Assembly (NCBI RefSeq): GCF_030254825.1
Contig: NC_083350.1
Span: 93,478,024-93,542,023 of the forward strand
Direction: 5' to 3'
From: Meriones unguiculatus
Taxonomy: Eukaryota; Chordata; Mammalia; Rodentia; Muridae
DNA: 64,000 nucleotides
Shown here: piece by piece, positions 32,925 to 44,724 of the stretch
Layout of the letters: every line of letters starts with the position of its first letter
How positions within the stretch are numbered: position 1 is the stretch's first letter
Made by a program: the position numbers and the translations under genes
Notes under the pieces: generated by a model
Seen by the model: the letters and a program-made list of their open reading frames with translations, nothing else
Databases searched by the model: none
Told to the model about the DNA's origin: nothing

Positions 32925-33385
32925 GTGTGTCAGCTTGGTTAGGTCACAGATGGCTGTGTACTTGGTGCAGCATTGACTGTGTCTGTGGCGGGGTCCTGGA
33001 GAGGTCCACATCAGATGTAGCAGCCTGAGGAAAGCCAGCCACTTTCCAATGACAGTGAACTTTTCTAATCTGCTCAAGGTCTAAACAGATTGAAAAACCA
33101 GGAAGTCGAAAAACGAGGAAGTGATAATGTGCTCTCTCTGGCAGCCTTCAAGTTGGGACAGCCAGCCACCTTCGGCCTCTAGACATGGCTCTAGCTAGAA
33201 CCCTACTCCATTTGGCTTTCCTATCTCTCTGGCTCTCAGGCTCAGACTGGAATGATGCTGCCAGCTCACCAGACACTCTCCCGTGCTTCATGAGATTATG
33301 AAACACAGCTTTTATCATTACATGAATCCAACCATGCACTCACCATCCCTCAGTTCTGTCTCTCTGAGGAACTCTGACACATTAC
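32925..33385 (+). repeat. Old LTR-like eutherian repeat
   Basis: GTGTGTCAGCTTGGTTAGGTC at the start and CAGTTCTGTCTCTCTGAGGAAC, TCTGACACATTAC at the end follow the ends of a common eutherian repeat. The inside also keeps GGCAGCCTTC and CATGAGATTATG. The class is not assigned. Confidence 0.45.
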
Positions 33386-33499
33386 TTAGCATAGTGTCAA
33401 GCAAAACACTATATAGTGGCTTATACACATAATCAAAATATTTTCATTTTGTTACACTACAAATGTGCTAAGGATTGAATGAATAATTATAAGGGCAAT

Positions 33500-33915
33500 T
33501 ATCCTGATGTTAAGTCTCAAACTCTGGGACAAAAGGCTGAGGAGCTCACTTAACATGTCAAAGCCAGAGGGGACCTGGTCATGAGGTTCTCCCAATATTC
33601 TCCAGTCCCTTCCTTTAGAGGGCCCTCCTGGCTGGCATATCCCACTCCTGTCCTAAACTGGGCTGTCCTTCCCCAAGAGGCTCTTCCCTATATGATCCAA
33701 CCACGTTAGTCACCATCCCTTTTGTACCATTGCCCTCTTGGCTGTTGCATTTGGTTCCCTTCTCCTCTCCCCTCTCCCCTCCCCGTCTCCTCAAATGGCT
33801 CAGGGTCCTGTCCATTCTGAACTCTCCCAGATGTCTCTGCCTCTGGCTATGCTCTCCCACAGATCTACATAATAAACTTTCTCCTCCACCATATCTAGAA
33901 GTTGTGTCCTTTCCT
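33500..33915 (+). repeat. LTR-like rodent repeat, copy 1
   Basis: The 3' part has TCTGAACTCTCCCAGATG, CTCTGCCTCTGGCTATGC, a polyadenylation-type ATAATAAAC and TCTCCTCCACCATATCTAG. The same order occurs at 48.8-48.93 kb at roughly 85 percent similarity by eye. The 5' limit is uncertain. Confidence 0.55.
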
Positions 33916-33984
33916 TTCCTCTTTTTTTTTTTTTTTTAATTCACATATTATCTGCCTCTTAGCAAATTCCTGCTTAACACTAAT

Positions 33985-34191
33985 CTTTTTGTTTGTTTTG
34001 GTTTTGGGTTTGGTTTGGTTTGGTTTTAGTTTTGGTTTTTGGTTTTATTTCAAGACAAGGTTTCTCTGTGTAGCCTTGGCTGTCCTAGAACTCACCATGT
34101 AGATCAGGCTGGCCTCAAACTCACAGAGATCTACCTTCCTCTGCCTCCCAAGTGTTGGGATTAAAGGTATGTGCCACCACCTCCTGGCTAG
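33985..34191 (-). repeat. B1 SINE, well preserved, with TSD
   Basis: TTTCTCTGTGTAGCCTTGGC, TGTCCTAGAACTCACC, CCTCAAACTCACAGAGATC, GGATTAAAGGTATGTGCC is a near-intact B1 in reverse. Its tail is a GGTTT-rich tract at 33985-34050. CACTAAT at 33978-33984 and 34192-34198 is a probable target-site duplication. Confidence 0.9.
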
Positions 34192-34199
34192 CACTAATT

Positions 34200-34500
34200 T
34201 TTGTAACGATTCAGAAGTGTTTCCTCATTATCTACTATTTACCTCACTTCTCCCCTGATCACTCCATGCCTGGACTAGTATGGTAGCCACTTAGCTGTTC
34301 CTTCCATATCTGGCTTCCCTTATGGCACTAAATACATCTTTTAAAATAGCAAGTAGGTTCTGTCACCACCAAGTCCAGGACCTGCCAGGGACTAGCCATC
34401 TGACAGGGTGAAAGAACTAGATCAAAATCCATCACCAGTAAGAATTCTTTAAATGTTCACTCCATCCGTTCAGGTCTGTGCTGTCCTTATTCCTTCAGCC
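34200..34500 (+). repeat. Possible L2 LINE fragment
   Basis: GCCTGGACTAGTATGGTAGCC, TAGCTGTTCCTTCCATATCTGGC and ATACATCTTTTAAAATAGC recall an inner L2 segment ('tacaatagcctcc...gtctccctgc...gatctttttaaaa'). The match is loose. Confidence 0.4.
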
Positions 34501-37500
34501 CACTGCAAACAATGGGGTTCACTTCACGGACAGAAAAGAACTTGTCAGGAGCTGCCCAGCAAGATGGAGGCACCATAGGTGCTTGGCCCATTTGCAGGCT
34601 GGAGGCTATCCTCTCATTGTCTGGCTCCTTAAAGGTACATTTCAGACAGGAGAGAGGGGTTGTGGTGTCCTCTGGCTTAGGGGGTTCACTCTAGTCCTTA
34701 GGAGAGCAATAAACTCAGCCCCAGGGAGCTCACCTAAAGGCTGTCCTGTCTCAGCCTCTCGTCCTCACTGCCTGCTTGCCCAGAATGCTCTGAGCCCTGA
34801 CATAAATGGCAGGCTACACCATCTCAGTGTCTTGCTCTAAGTTACTTGCTCCAGTCACACAGATGATGGGCCCAACCATGTGCCTTGCTCTTTGGTCTCA
34901 GTTCAGAATCAAGAGTGAAGGAGAAAAATCTGCTTGTGCCCTTTGCAAACCCAGGGAGCAAAATACAGAGCCAGTGTTTCTGATATCATCTCTGCCGTCA
35001 TTCTGAGACAAGCCTCTTGATGATAAAGCAAACAACAGGATTTCCATCTCCTGGGGCTTAGTCACATGTCCCATTTACCACTACAAGTGTCCTCAAGAAC
35101 TGCACCTGTCCCCTCATCGTGACGACTCTTCACACTTCAGCGCTTAACCTCCATCCATCGGCTCACATCTGCAAGACTTCCTGACCTCTCGGCAGATAAG
35201 CTCCACCTTCAGAAGCAGTGTACAGAGGTCACTCTTGATACACAGGGAGACTGTCATAAATAATGTGGAACTCCTCATTGTCCCTATGTCTCAGACCAGG
35301 GTCTTGTTAGGCCAGCTTGGCAAAAGCCCGCCAGGTATTTGACAAGAGGGAGGAGCGCATCCATGAACCTGCTCAGTCCCTGGAGAATTTGGGAATATTT
35401 GTAGGCATTGATGTCATGATCTTTAAAAGAACAAAAGGAGCCTGTGGCATACGTCTGCGTGCACAGAGCAGAGTGGTTGGCTGTGAGAACACATGCGTCT
35501 TCTGTCTCCTCCAGAGCAACTGTCTCCAACTACGCTTCAACAGTCAGGTTGGGGAACTAGAAGGAACTGAAAGGAAGGAAGTGCTGCCACATGCCTATCA
35601 GTAAAGACTTGAGCAGGCGATTGGCTGAGATAGCTAGGGAGGAAGTGAGTACAGGTCTGCATTAACACTCTGCAAGGCACTGAAGAAGATGTGACTGAGT
35701 AAGGAGCACGGGGTCCTCATGGAGAGGACAGGGCTACCTAAAATGCCTCAACGCTGCATTTCCCTTGGCGCTGACGCTGCTGGGAAACGCCTCCCAATGT
35801 CACTGTGTGCTGTCACTCATAAGGTTGGCCTGAGTGAACCTGATGCCCATTTTTCTTGCTCCTCTGAATTTGATGTGTCTCTGTGTCCATTCTCTGTTCT
35901 TTCAACTCTTAACATTATATTCACATTATTTCTATAAAACTTAAGGATGGGTGAATTTTTCCAAGGAAAGAGCAGACATTATCACTTTTGCATCACAGAA
36001 CCTGGCTCATGGTAGGTGCCAAGAAGATATCATAGAATGGGGGGATTTTGCTGTACAGAGTAGAAAGCCCCTCCTGTCCCCAGGGCTTCCACTGTGACTC
36101 CTCTGATATTATAGCTCCTGTGCAAAGCCAGGTTGAGTTGATAATGCTTCAGAAAGAAAAATGAGCCTGTCAACTCTTCCAATGTCCCCCCCAAATGAGA
36201 GGTGAGGACACACCCTACAAGGGCTTCCACCTAAAGCAGCCCCTCCTCCCACTACCCACCACACCCCCACTTAAATGAGAGTTCACATCTTATTTCACCC
36301 CTGGCTTTGTCAAGAGCAGGTAAAACAACCAATAATCATTGGGATGTCTCCCCAGTAAAAGAAGTTTGTGGTGGTATGGACATGATCAACTATGGTGTCC
36401 AGAGTTCCTTCTCTTTTGCTTGAGGCAAATTCATAAGGAGATGAAGTGAGTCCACATGGTCTGGAATGGAAGGAAGGTCCCACACACCCAAGCCAGCAGC
36501 AGTCACGGGCTGCTGTTCCTTAGAAACCACGCTAGAAGCCAGGGACAACAAACTGCACAGCTGCAGAGATACACAAGCGCTCAAAAGCCTTCCTGAAGCA
36601 AGTGAAAACTGAGTTGTGCACATGAAGGCGGTATTAGGGTTAGCTGACAGGGGCTTATGGGCTACAGTGGAAGGGGAGTCTCCTGAGAATACACCAGTGG
36701 AAGCACCGCCCATTTGAGGAAGGAGGGAAGGCAGTCATCATGTCTACACCCAGAATAGAATAAGACAATTAAGATGAAAAAATATTTTTAAAGTTTTGAT
36801 CCAAAAGGCAAAAGGATAACCACTGAAGAGTTTCAGTGGAGAAACATTTAACCAGTCAGACACTGAAAGACAGTTCTCTACCGGGACTTCTGGTAATGGA
36901 TAATGATTGGGGAAGTGAAGATGTTGAAAGACTTGGCAAATAGAAGTTTATAGGGCTGGAAGAGAAGAGCCAAAGCCAAATGCCAGCTCATGACACCAGG
37001 AACATGGTCAGGGAATCTTGGCATGCCCCAGGACAAAGATTATGACAGGCATTTTCCCACACAATACAGGAGCCTCCTCTGTTCTAGCTTCCACAGAAGT
37101 AGCTCTGGGTAAATAAGTAACAGATTCCTTTAACATACCTGCACTGGCTTTGGGAAAGTGATAGGACACTTGGCGGAGCTTTCAGATTTGTATTGTACCC
37201 TAAAAGTTTTATCATGGCAGGAGATGTCTGGGTTAAGTATAGAGAAGGAAAGGGGGTTGCTGTCTGCCCAACTATGATTAGAGTGTTTATATCTCAGGAA
37301 CTGAGATCGCCCTCGAAGACCCAAGAGGCACGGAATGTGAGATAAGAGTCAGATGCCACCATCTTACTCCAGACATCCATCTTTCTATACCTTTGAAATG
37401 AATCCTAACAGAGGTGTTTGGTCAACTCCAACACCTGTGGAAGAAGCAACGGAAAGGCAAAGCCACAGAAATACCGTGTTCCCTTAGTTTCCCCAAGAAG

Positions 37501-38485
37501 GTTCCTGTCCAGGGCTGCCCTGAAAGGAGTCCCTTATACAGAAACCATTCTGCCTGTATCCCTCCTCCTCCCACCCCCAGCATCTCTTCGCATCTCTCTG
37601 CAGTAGACTTTCTGCCAGTGCTCCCCTCCAGGAGTGCATGTCTTGGATCAATTCCAAACTCTTGGAGGAACTGGCAGTTCATGAAGACACCTGAAGAAGG
37701 GCTCTAAGAGGAGTGTGAAGACAAAATGTTGGGCTATGCAACCCCAGAGGCACTGTCTGTACTGGGCCTATGTGAGCAGAGCCCTGTGGATTGTGGGTGA
37801 TAGTAACTAGTAGAGAGTCAAGACCTTCCCACCTTCCTCAGTATTAGAGCCTTCCCTCCTGGTATACCAGCTTGTCTTACCGCTCCCACGCACCAGCACT
37901 ACTCCAGTCTCTGGCCTATGCCGCTTTCCAGAGACTGAATTCACAACACATATTTGTAATGAGAGGAGAAAATTCAAAATGAAAAAAAAATGTTAAAACT
38001 AAGGAGAACAAGCTTGACAAAGAAGCCAGAGAAAACTAACCCAATCACTAAGGAGGTTTCCAGAGTCTTAAAATTACCCTGCTTCCTATCACGCAGCCAT
38101 AAACTCTGCCAGACTCAAGGTCTGGATGGCTCACCACCACCCACCCTACTGGAGTTTAACGAAGGCCCTCTGGCAAGACTGCCAGCACCACCCATTCCTA
38201 CTCCCCACTCTCCACACCACTAGAGTCCTTCATGACAAGCCCAAATATTCTGGGTCCCTTTCCAGCCAGAAGGAGTCTCTGTTGACATATCTCTTTGGGC
38301 CACTCGATGACATGATTATAAAAGAAACAAAGGAAGTGAATTTGTAATAAATCTCAAACCAAAAAGGAGACATCATTAAAAGTTGGGTTTCTTTCCAGTG
38401 GCCTTGGCAGAAAATAACAAAGAGATGTCTGTGCGTTGGTTTCAGCATCTTTAATTAGCCCTCTCTGCTTCTCTGTTCTACGGAT
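34501..38485. other. 4 kb largely unassigned sequence
   Basis: No clear gene or transposon. ACCTGGCTCATGGTAGGTGCC at 35998 may be an L2 end. Frames such as 34478-34840 (120 codons), 36390-36713 and 37414-37707 lack domains and are met by frames on the other strand. A possible unique region. Confidence 0.45.
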
Positions 38486-38828
38486 GGAATTGTATCTCAC
38501 AAACATCACAGAAATCCTTAGGTTGAATCCCTACCACAGTATAATGATGTTTTGCAGTATGGCTTTTGGGAAACAGCTATATCACAATGGTGGCACCTCA
38601 CGAGTGCTATCAGTGCCCTTTTACAGTAAGAGATGCAAGAAGAGATGATCTCTGTCTCGCTCCATGTGAGGTTTTAATGAGAAAGTAATATCTACAAACT
38701 GAAGAAGGCCTCACCACATGCCACATCTGCTGCCATTCTTGAAACTGAACCTGCCAACTCCAGAACTCTGAGAAACAGATGTTGGTGCTTTCAGCCATTG
38801 TCTTGTCTTACAGCCCAGAAAGAGTAAA
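38486..38828 (+). repeat. MLT1-type MaLR LTR fossil
   Basis: AGGTTGAATCCCTACC, TATGGCTTTTGGGAAACAGC, GGTGGCACCTCACGAGTGC, ATCAGTGCCCTTTTACAG, CTCGCTCCATGTGAGG and CCAACTCCAGAACTCTGAG follow MLT1 order end to end. It is ancient, shared by placental mammals and non-coding. Confidence 0.72.
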
Positions 38829-39384
38829 GCACTGCTAATATAGCCTAACGTCTCCGAGCCAAAACTCTTTCTGCATTCCCCATGCTCCCTCAGGTAGTTT
38901 TTTTTTTTTTTTTGAAAGACCCTAAGACAATGGAATTTTGAAACAAGTTGTCAAGGAATTGAATCATGATGACAATTAATAAGGAAGCCTGAAGTGAAGA
39001 TATCATACAGCTTTCAGGTGCCAGTCACCACAGCTGGGTACCAGAGGACATCAGGGCACCATAGCAAGCCAGTGTCTAGCACAGCACAGTGTTGGATAAC
39101 CACTTGTTTTATAACGGAATAATATGATTCTATTTCTATAGCAACCTTGGCTTCTCGTACAGATTTGACAAATGAGAAAAATGATTCCTCGAGAAGTCAA
39201 ATGACATCCCCCAGGTAGACGGTTGCAGAACATGAACAGAGATCTGATTTTGGAGACACAAGAAAGATGTAGGCAGTTATCAATAACATCCTAGAGTCTG
39301 TTCCATAAAGAGGGCTTATTTGCTCCAGAGCACTAAAAATATGTTGCTCCTACTCTGCTTATACCTCAAACGTCTTTTGTATAT
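38829..39384. other. Unassigned, with a T16 run
   Basis: A poly-T run lies at 38898-38914. No gene or repeat body is recognised. Confidence 0.4.
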
Positions 39385-39540
39385 GATTTATGACATTTAT
39401 TTCTTTGTAGTTAGTGTGTATGTCAAGGTCAGAGGGTAACTTATATTAGCCATTTTGTCCTTCCACCAGGGGGGTCCTGGAGAATGAATTCAGATCATCA
39501 GGCTTAGGAGTAAGTGCCTTAACTCACTGTAGTCTAGCTG
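39385..39540 (-). repeat. B3A-like SINE
   Basis: GTGTGTATGTCAAGGTCAGAGGG, GTCCTTCCACCAGGGGGG, CCTGGAGAATGAATTCAG, ATCATCAGGCTTAGGAG and GTGCCTTAACTCACTG are the reverse of this SINE subtype. Old. Confidence 0.68.
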
Positions 39541-39700
39541 AACAACCCAGAGGGCACAAACCACTGAGCAGAGTCCTCCGTGGTGTGTTTCTCCTTCAAG
39601 TTTCTACCTTTGAGCTCCTGCCCTGACTTCCCTCACTGATAGATTGTGACTCGGAAATGCAAGATGAAATAAATCCTTTCCTCCCAAGTTCCTCCCTGTT
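39541..39700 (-). repeat. Family R repeat fragment
   Basis: TTCAAGTTTCTACC, GAGCTCCTGCCCTGACTTCC and GATGAAATAAATCC then TTTCCTCCCAAGTTCC are the reversed 5' part of family R. Confidence 0.6.
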
Positions 39701-39785
39701 CATGGTATCTATTGGCACCCATACACATGTCAACATGTATGCACACACACATACACATTAACCCCACATATATACATATACAATT
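39701..39785 (+). repeat. CA/TA-rich low-complexity tract
   Basis: Irregular CACACATACACA and TATATACATATAC words, probably a decayed CA tail. Confidence 0.75.
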
Positions 39786-39859
39786 TTTCCTTTCTGGTAC
39801 CATTTTATACAGAGTTATAGAAAGAGAATTGGTGTGATTTGAAGAGTTATGTTGGAAGT

Positions 39860-40210
39860 GAATTTCCATTACAGTGATTTGGGGAGGCACAGCTTGAAGA
39901 GGTATGCAACCCCAGGATGGGTTAAAGTAATTACAGCAGGAGGAAGTCCATTATCGTAGGATGGGGTCTTAAGAAGCCAGTTTGGCTTGTTCAGTTTTCT
40001 CTGGAACCTTCCCTGTGCCCTCTCTTCTGTGGACTCTCTCTTACCACATGACCCCTACACCGTGTTAGAGCATGCTGAGGGACCTCCTCAGATGCAAGTA
40101 CCTTAATCTTGCTCTCTAGCCTTCAGACCTCTGAGAAATAACTTTATTCTCTTTATAAATGATCTGTTCTGTGGCATCCTTTTGTAGCACCAGCAAACAA
40201 GCTGACAGCA
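39860..40210 (+). repeat. MaLR-type LTR
   Basis: GATTTGGGGAGGCACAGC, GGGTCTTAAGAAGCCAG, TCTTACCACATGACCCC, CCTTCAGACCTCTGAGAAATAAC and TTCTGTGGCATCCTTTTGTAGCACC keep MaLR order, including the polyadenylation-type region. Confidence 0.6.
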
Positions 40211-40264
40211 CACTGGACATCTTCTAGCTGCAGTGGGTTTCATTGGAAGGGAGGGTTGAGGTAA

Positions 40265-40360
40265 GAACTACCTACGTACCCCAAGCTGGCACTGAACTCA
40301 CTATGCAGCCCAGGCGAGCCTGGAACTTGAAATACAGCTGTCTCAACATCTCTTTTGGCA
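40265..40360 (-). repeat. B1-like fragment
   Basis: CCCCAAGCTGGCACTGAACTC, ACTATGCAGCCCAGGCGAGCC and TGGAACTTGAAATAC are worn reversed B1 words. Confidence 0.5.
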
Positions 40361-40659
40361 TCATTTTCCCAGACCCTGCACAGGCCCAGATGCACACGTG
40401 AGCGCTATGGACATTTTGCCATGATGGCCACTCAGCGTGGGCTGAAAGGAAGTGCAGCTCTGAGCCCATCCCTAAGCAGCGCCTTTCACAACCGTTTGAG
40501 TAACCACATGCTCCCAGGAACATACAAGGGTCCCTATTGTCGAGGATACTGGGATAAACAAAATCTGTCTGGGGATGCCACAGACACGTCCACAAAGCTC
40601 AGTCTTCCATCCATGCTTATGATCTGAGAGCAGAGTCCAGGCCTGGCTTTGTGCTAAAT
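40361..40659. other. Unassigned
   Basis: Nothing recognisable. Confidence 0.4.
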
Positions 40660-40830
40660 GATTGACACATGTCACATCATCTCCTCCTTCTGATATTCCC
40701 ACTATACAGAGAAGACATCATATCCTGCTTGAGACTCTGAGCTCCAGAGAGCTGAGGTAGCTTGCTCAAGGCCACACAGCCGAGGGATGGGGACCCAGGG
40801 AGAGAAACTACTCTCTTGTTCTAGAAGAAG
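40660..40830 (+). repeat. MIR SINE fossil
   Basis: CCCACTATACAGAGAAGACATC, GAGCTCCAGAGAGCTGAGGTAGC, TTGCTCAAGGCCACACAGCC and GAGGGATGGGGACCCAGG match the MIR core well. Confidence 0.78.
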
Positions 40831-40921
40831 CCAGAAGAGATCCAGTAAATTAAGACAAGCCATTCACTCTTTTCCTGGAAAAATAGTCAAGGACATTCCC
40901 CCAAATTGGACATCTGGGTTT

Positions 40922-41088
40922 GGGGGAAGAAGGTTGTTGTTTTCTGGGGTGGTGGTTCTGGGGTGGTACTGGTGGCTGGTGGTGGCAGTGGTTGTTTCGT
41001 TTGCTTTGGTTTGGGTTTGGTTTTGGTTTGGGCTAGGTTTATCTTCCTTTCTTCCTTCCTTCCTCTCTCCTTCCCTCCCTCCCCGCCT
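40922..41088 (+). repeat. G/T-rich then C/T-rich low-complexity tract
   Basis: Blocks of GGGGTGGTGG at 40945-40992, GGTTTGGG-like words to 41040, and TTCCTTCC/CTCCCTCC to 41088. The plus strand is poor in A throughout. No SINE body is seen next to it. Confidence 0.85.
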
Positions 41089-41090
41089 GT

Positions 41091-42630
41091 CTCTCATTGC
41101 TTAAAGAGATGAGCTAGCTGCACAGCCTGAGAGGAGACTCACTCTGGGACTGACAAGACTAAAGCCACTTTATATGAATTCCTTGGAACTGGAGCTTGGG
41201 GTGAGAGTGTCCCAGCATGGAGACCTTCTGACAGGCGGGAAGCAGCTGAGAGGATGAACAGGCAGGCAGCAGGCTGTGGGTGCCTTTGCTGAGGCCCTGG
41301 TAGGACTGGGCAAGGGGCTGGTGAGATGCCCCCTTCAAGTCAGTACATGTTGACCAGGAGCAAGAATTTCTCAGTCACCCCAAGTCCACACACTTGCTCT
41401 TAGATTTTGTTAAACTACCACAATCCCAAGAATTTCTTACATTCCCAGGAAAGAGAGAAATGTCCCCTTCTTTGTCCCCTAAGAGGACATCACTACTACG
41501 CTTGGGTTTTCTGGCAGACATGGAAGGTGGAGAACAAAGCCTTGGGGAAATAAAGAAGAAGATGTGAGACTTCTCAAACCTCAGGGTCTCAGATCAGATC
41601 CACATGGGTTCCAGCTCATGCTGGGAATTCTGTCCCAAACTCCCCCAGAAAAGCATGGGGCGCCCAGGTCTCTTCTCCCTCTAAAGAACCACCATTTCTG
41701 GCTCAGGCTTGATGAAGGCACAGGGCAGCTGGCAAGCACACAATGATTAACTCAGAGTGTGCCCGCAAGACAATCACAATAATTTATGTTTCCCCAGCAC
41801 CCGAATTCCCCTTGAGCCTCCAGATTGTATGGCTATGACTCACCTCTCTGCTGCTACGGGGTGGCTCCGAGCTCGCCTCACACCAAAGTCTAGCAGAACA
41901 TTTTTTAAAATAATAATGTTAAAAAAAAAGTCAAAACACTCAGCTAATTACAAGCGAGACGCTCCCTGTCACGCACAGGCTGGCTGACTCCATGCCTGGG
42001 CGGCAGAAATGTGATAAAATTCCCAAGTTGCTCCTTACATATTTTAAAGTCAGATGGCTCAGTTATGATCCCACAGCCCTGGGTTCCAGCCAGCACTTAA
42101 AATATGACCTAAGAAGCGGCTGGCGACAGCATGGCTGCTTTGCAGGGACTTCGTCAGAAGTCAGCTTTCCTATGAGGTCTTATCCTTCCCAGGTCACCAC
42201 GGCGAGGTCACCTGACCACTCCAGAGCAGGGATAAGCCACAATCTTTGTGATGCCAAAAGCTCACCTCTCTGTCCTAGACACTTGACCTCTGGCCATACT
42301 TGCTACCACACTGATATTAAACCACCAAATGTCTACTTGGAGATAAGGTACTATAGTGGCTATGATTATAATGTTTAAATTAAGAAACAACATGGGTTTG
42401 AACTTCAGACCTCTCTAGGACTAGCTGCATGGGATTGGGCAATTCATTTTGTCTGACCCTCATTCTGTCATCCACAAAGAGGAAGCTGTGACTAGACCTC
42501 CATGTGGAGCTTGGTATGGCCCCCTGATGTAGAACACAGTCACAAAGGCCATCAGCTGTCCATTGTGTTCTAGCAGCGACCCTGACCACCTTCTGGTGAG
42601 GGGACCCAGGTGAAAATCTTCTACATGCCA
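41091..42630. other. Repeat-poor stretch, possible conserved element
   Basis: About 1.5 kb without a recognisable transposon. The part at 41850-42180 has TTTTTTAAAATAATAATG, CAGCTAATTACAAGCG (homeodomain-like core) and ATGTGATAAAATTCCC, a look common in conserved enhancers. The 128-codon frame at 41992-42378 has no domain. Confidence 0.45.
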
Positions 42631-42631
42631 C

Positions 42632-42998
42632 AGGGACTGGAGCTCATGCTCTGCAAGCACAGGAACCTGAGTTTGTTTCCCAGAAATCACATTTAAAAAG
42701 CCTGATAGTGGAGGGTTCTAATCTCAGCACTGAAGAAGTGGACACAGGCAAATCCCTAGGGTTCACTGGACAGCCAGCCTAGTCTACTTGGCTGTCTCAG
42801 AGAGAAGGAGGGGGAGGGAGGGAGGAAACAGGAAAAGGAGGGAGGGAGGAAGGGAGAGTGGGAGAGGGAGAGAACCAAAAACCTCTGTCTTTAAAAAAAA
42901 AAAAAAAAAAAAGGATGGTACCCAAGGAAGTCATCCTCCAGTCTCCATATATACACACTATAGACACGTGTATGGACACACACACACACACACACCAG
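42632..42998 (+). repeat. B4/RSINE1-type SINE with internal expansions
   Basis: GGGACTGGAGCTCATGCTC, GCAAGCACAGGAACCTGAG, ATCTCAGCACTGAAG and CAAATCCCTAGGGTTCACTGG follow B4 order. The place of the TCTCAAAAA word holds a GGGA/GGAA purine tract (42803-42872) and A20 (42893-42912). The B4 end and a (CA)8 tail follow. Confidence 0.78.
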
Positions 42999-44004
42999 CA
43001 ATTGATTGTGCTGGATGTTGAACTAAAAGTAACAACAGGAGAATTTTAGTCCTTGCACCCAAATAAGATAAGAAAGTTAACCCAGGTGCCACCTGGGAAA
43101 CACCAGGCCACTGGGAAAGCAGAGGAGAGTATATTATTCGCCCAAAGCCAAGCTCTCGTCTCTCACGAGACCCACCCACTCCTTCAGAACTCTGTGGCCT
43201 GCCTAGCCCCGAGTCATCCAGCGTGCCCCGCTCCGTGAGCCAGATCCTCCCTGGCTGCATAGTAGAGGTGTCCTTGTCTCCATAATGCCATCACTGCAAA
43301 GGTTTGGGGAATTCCCGGAGAGGCAACATTGTGCAGGGCGCATGGCACTTGCCAGCTGCCCCTCCACTTGTCTCCAGTAAGCCACAGTCATCCACTTGTG
43401 TAACGAAGTTTTCTGTCCAATCTGCCCTCCTGGCTCTAGCACTGAACCCTGGAAAGAATGTTCTAGACAAATAGGTCCAGCCCCCAAGAATTCTCACTTC
43501 AGAGCCCACAAAAAAAAAAGAACAAACAAACAAACAAAGCAGGGTCCCCAGAGCACAGAGCTGAATGTAAGTGCTGTATTGGAGGCATAAACTTAGAGTA
43601 GCAAGTGCAAGGACAGGAGCAAGCTCCCAGTGCTCAGGAACAGGGCAAATGCAGCCTGCTCAGGGCAAATCAGACAGTATAAACCGAGCTTGGAGGGTGG
43701 GAGAGATGGGAAGAAGGCAGAAACAGCGAGGGGCACACTGGCTGCAGCCGTGAGGAGAGAGGGAGAGAGAGAGAGAGGGAGAGAGGGTTGCAGAGCACAG
43801 GCCTCCACACGCAGTGTGAGCATTTCTTTCAGGAATTGAGTTTGAGTGTGGCTGGTGGTCTGCCAGAGACGACAGTGCACATGTTACACCCACCAGCAGA
43901 CGCACAGGGAGGAGGAGCTAGTACTGGACGCAGGACAAAGGCCAGGGATGGAAATGATGGGGATTGGAGAAAATTAAACCCAGAACAAGGGAGACCTGGT
44001 GCCT
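42999..44004. other. Unassigned, with short simple repeats
   Basis: Only an (AAAC)n run at 43509-43540 and a GAGA run at 43755-43787 are recognised. The several short frames on both strands lack domains. Confidence 0.45.
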
Positions 44005-44515
44005 TAGTTTCATTTCCTTTTGCTGTGATAAAATACTCTGAGACTGCTTTGATGTAGTGGCATGTGCCTTTAATACCAGCAGGGACAGAAGCAGGCTCTA
44101 CGTGAGTTCAAGGCCATCCTGGCCTACAAAGTGAGTCCAGGACAACCAAGGCTACATGAGAAACCCTGTCTCAACAAATAAACAAAAACAAAAACTCTGA
44201 TATAAGCAAACTGTGGGAGAAAGGGTTTATTTGGCTCACAGTTTTAGAGAGGTCAAGGCAGCAGGACCTTGAAGCAACGGGTCACAGACTATCTACAGTC
44301 AAGACCAGAGAGCAATGAACCAGTGCATGCATGCTACTGACTAGTTGGTTTTTCCATTTGTCTACAGTCCAGTACTCTGAGTCAAAGGAATAGTCCTGCC
44401 CACAGCAGGCAGCTCGTCCCACAACACCGAAGATAATTGAGATAATGGTCCACAGATACTCTCAGAGGCTCTTCTCCTGGGTGATACTAGATCATGCCAA
44501 GTTGACAGCTCACAC
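44005..44515 (+). repeat. Family R repeat split by a B1
   Basis: CCTTTTGCTGTGATAAAATACTCTGAGA stops at 44044. The family resumes at 44195 with ACTCTGATATAAGC and GAGAAAGGGTTTATTTGGCTC, and runs to ATGCCAAGTTGACAGCTC. It is one of the longest copies in the window. Confidence 0.75.
44044..44194 (+). repeat. B1 SINE nested in family R
   Basis: GTAGTGGCATGTGCCTTTAATACC, GTGAGTTCAAGGCCATCCTGG, CTACAAAGTGAGTCCAGGAC, GCTACATGAGAAACCCTGTCTC and an AAATAAACAAAAAC tail. ACTCTGA stands on both sides, consistent with a target-site duplication. Confidence 0.85.
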
Positions 44516-44724
44516 GAACCATGAGCCTGGCTTCTGAGTAGAGGACTGGGATAAGAGGAAGGGAAAAGTGAAGTTTCCAAGCCTAAGTATGGCAGGGAAT
44601 AGGGACACGAGAAGGGTGTCAGTCTACGAAGGGAAATGATGAATCTATAGGCAAGGGTAGCAAGAAGGCTGTTATTTATCTCTGCTGGTGCTAAAAATCT
44701 GCACACAAGACTTCCATCAAACCC

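Noticed and set aside
40995..41040. Telomere-like GGTTTGGG words
   Set aside because: The unit is irregular and is not TTAGGG. It is a low-complexity G/T tract.
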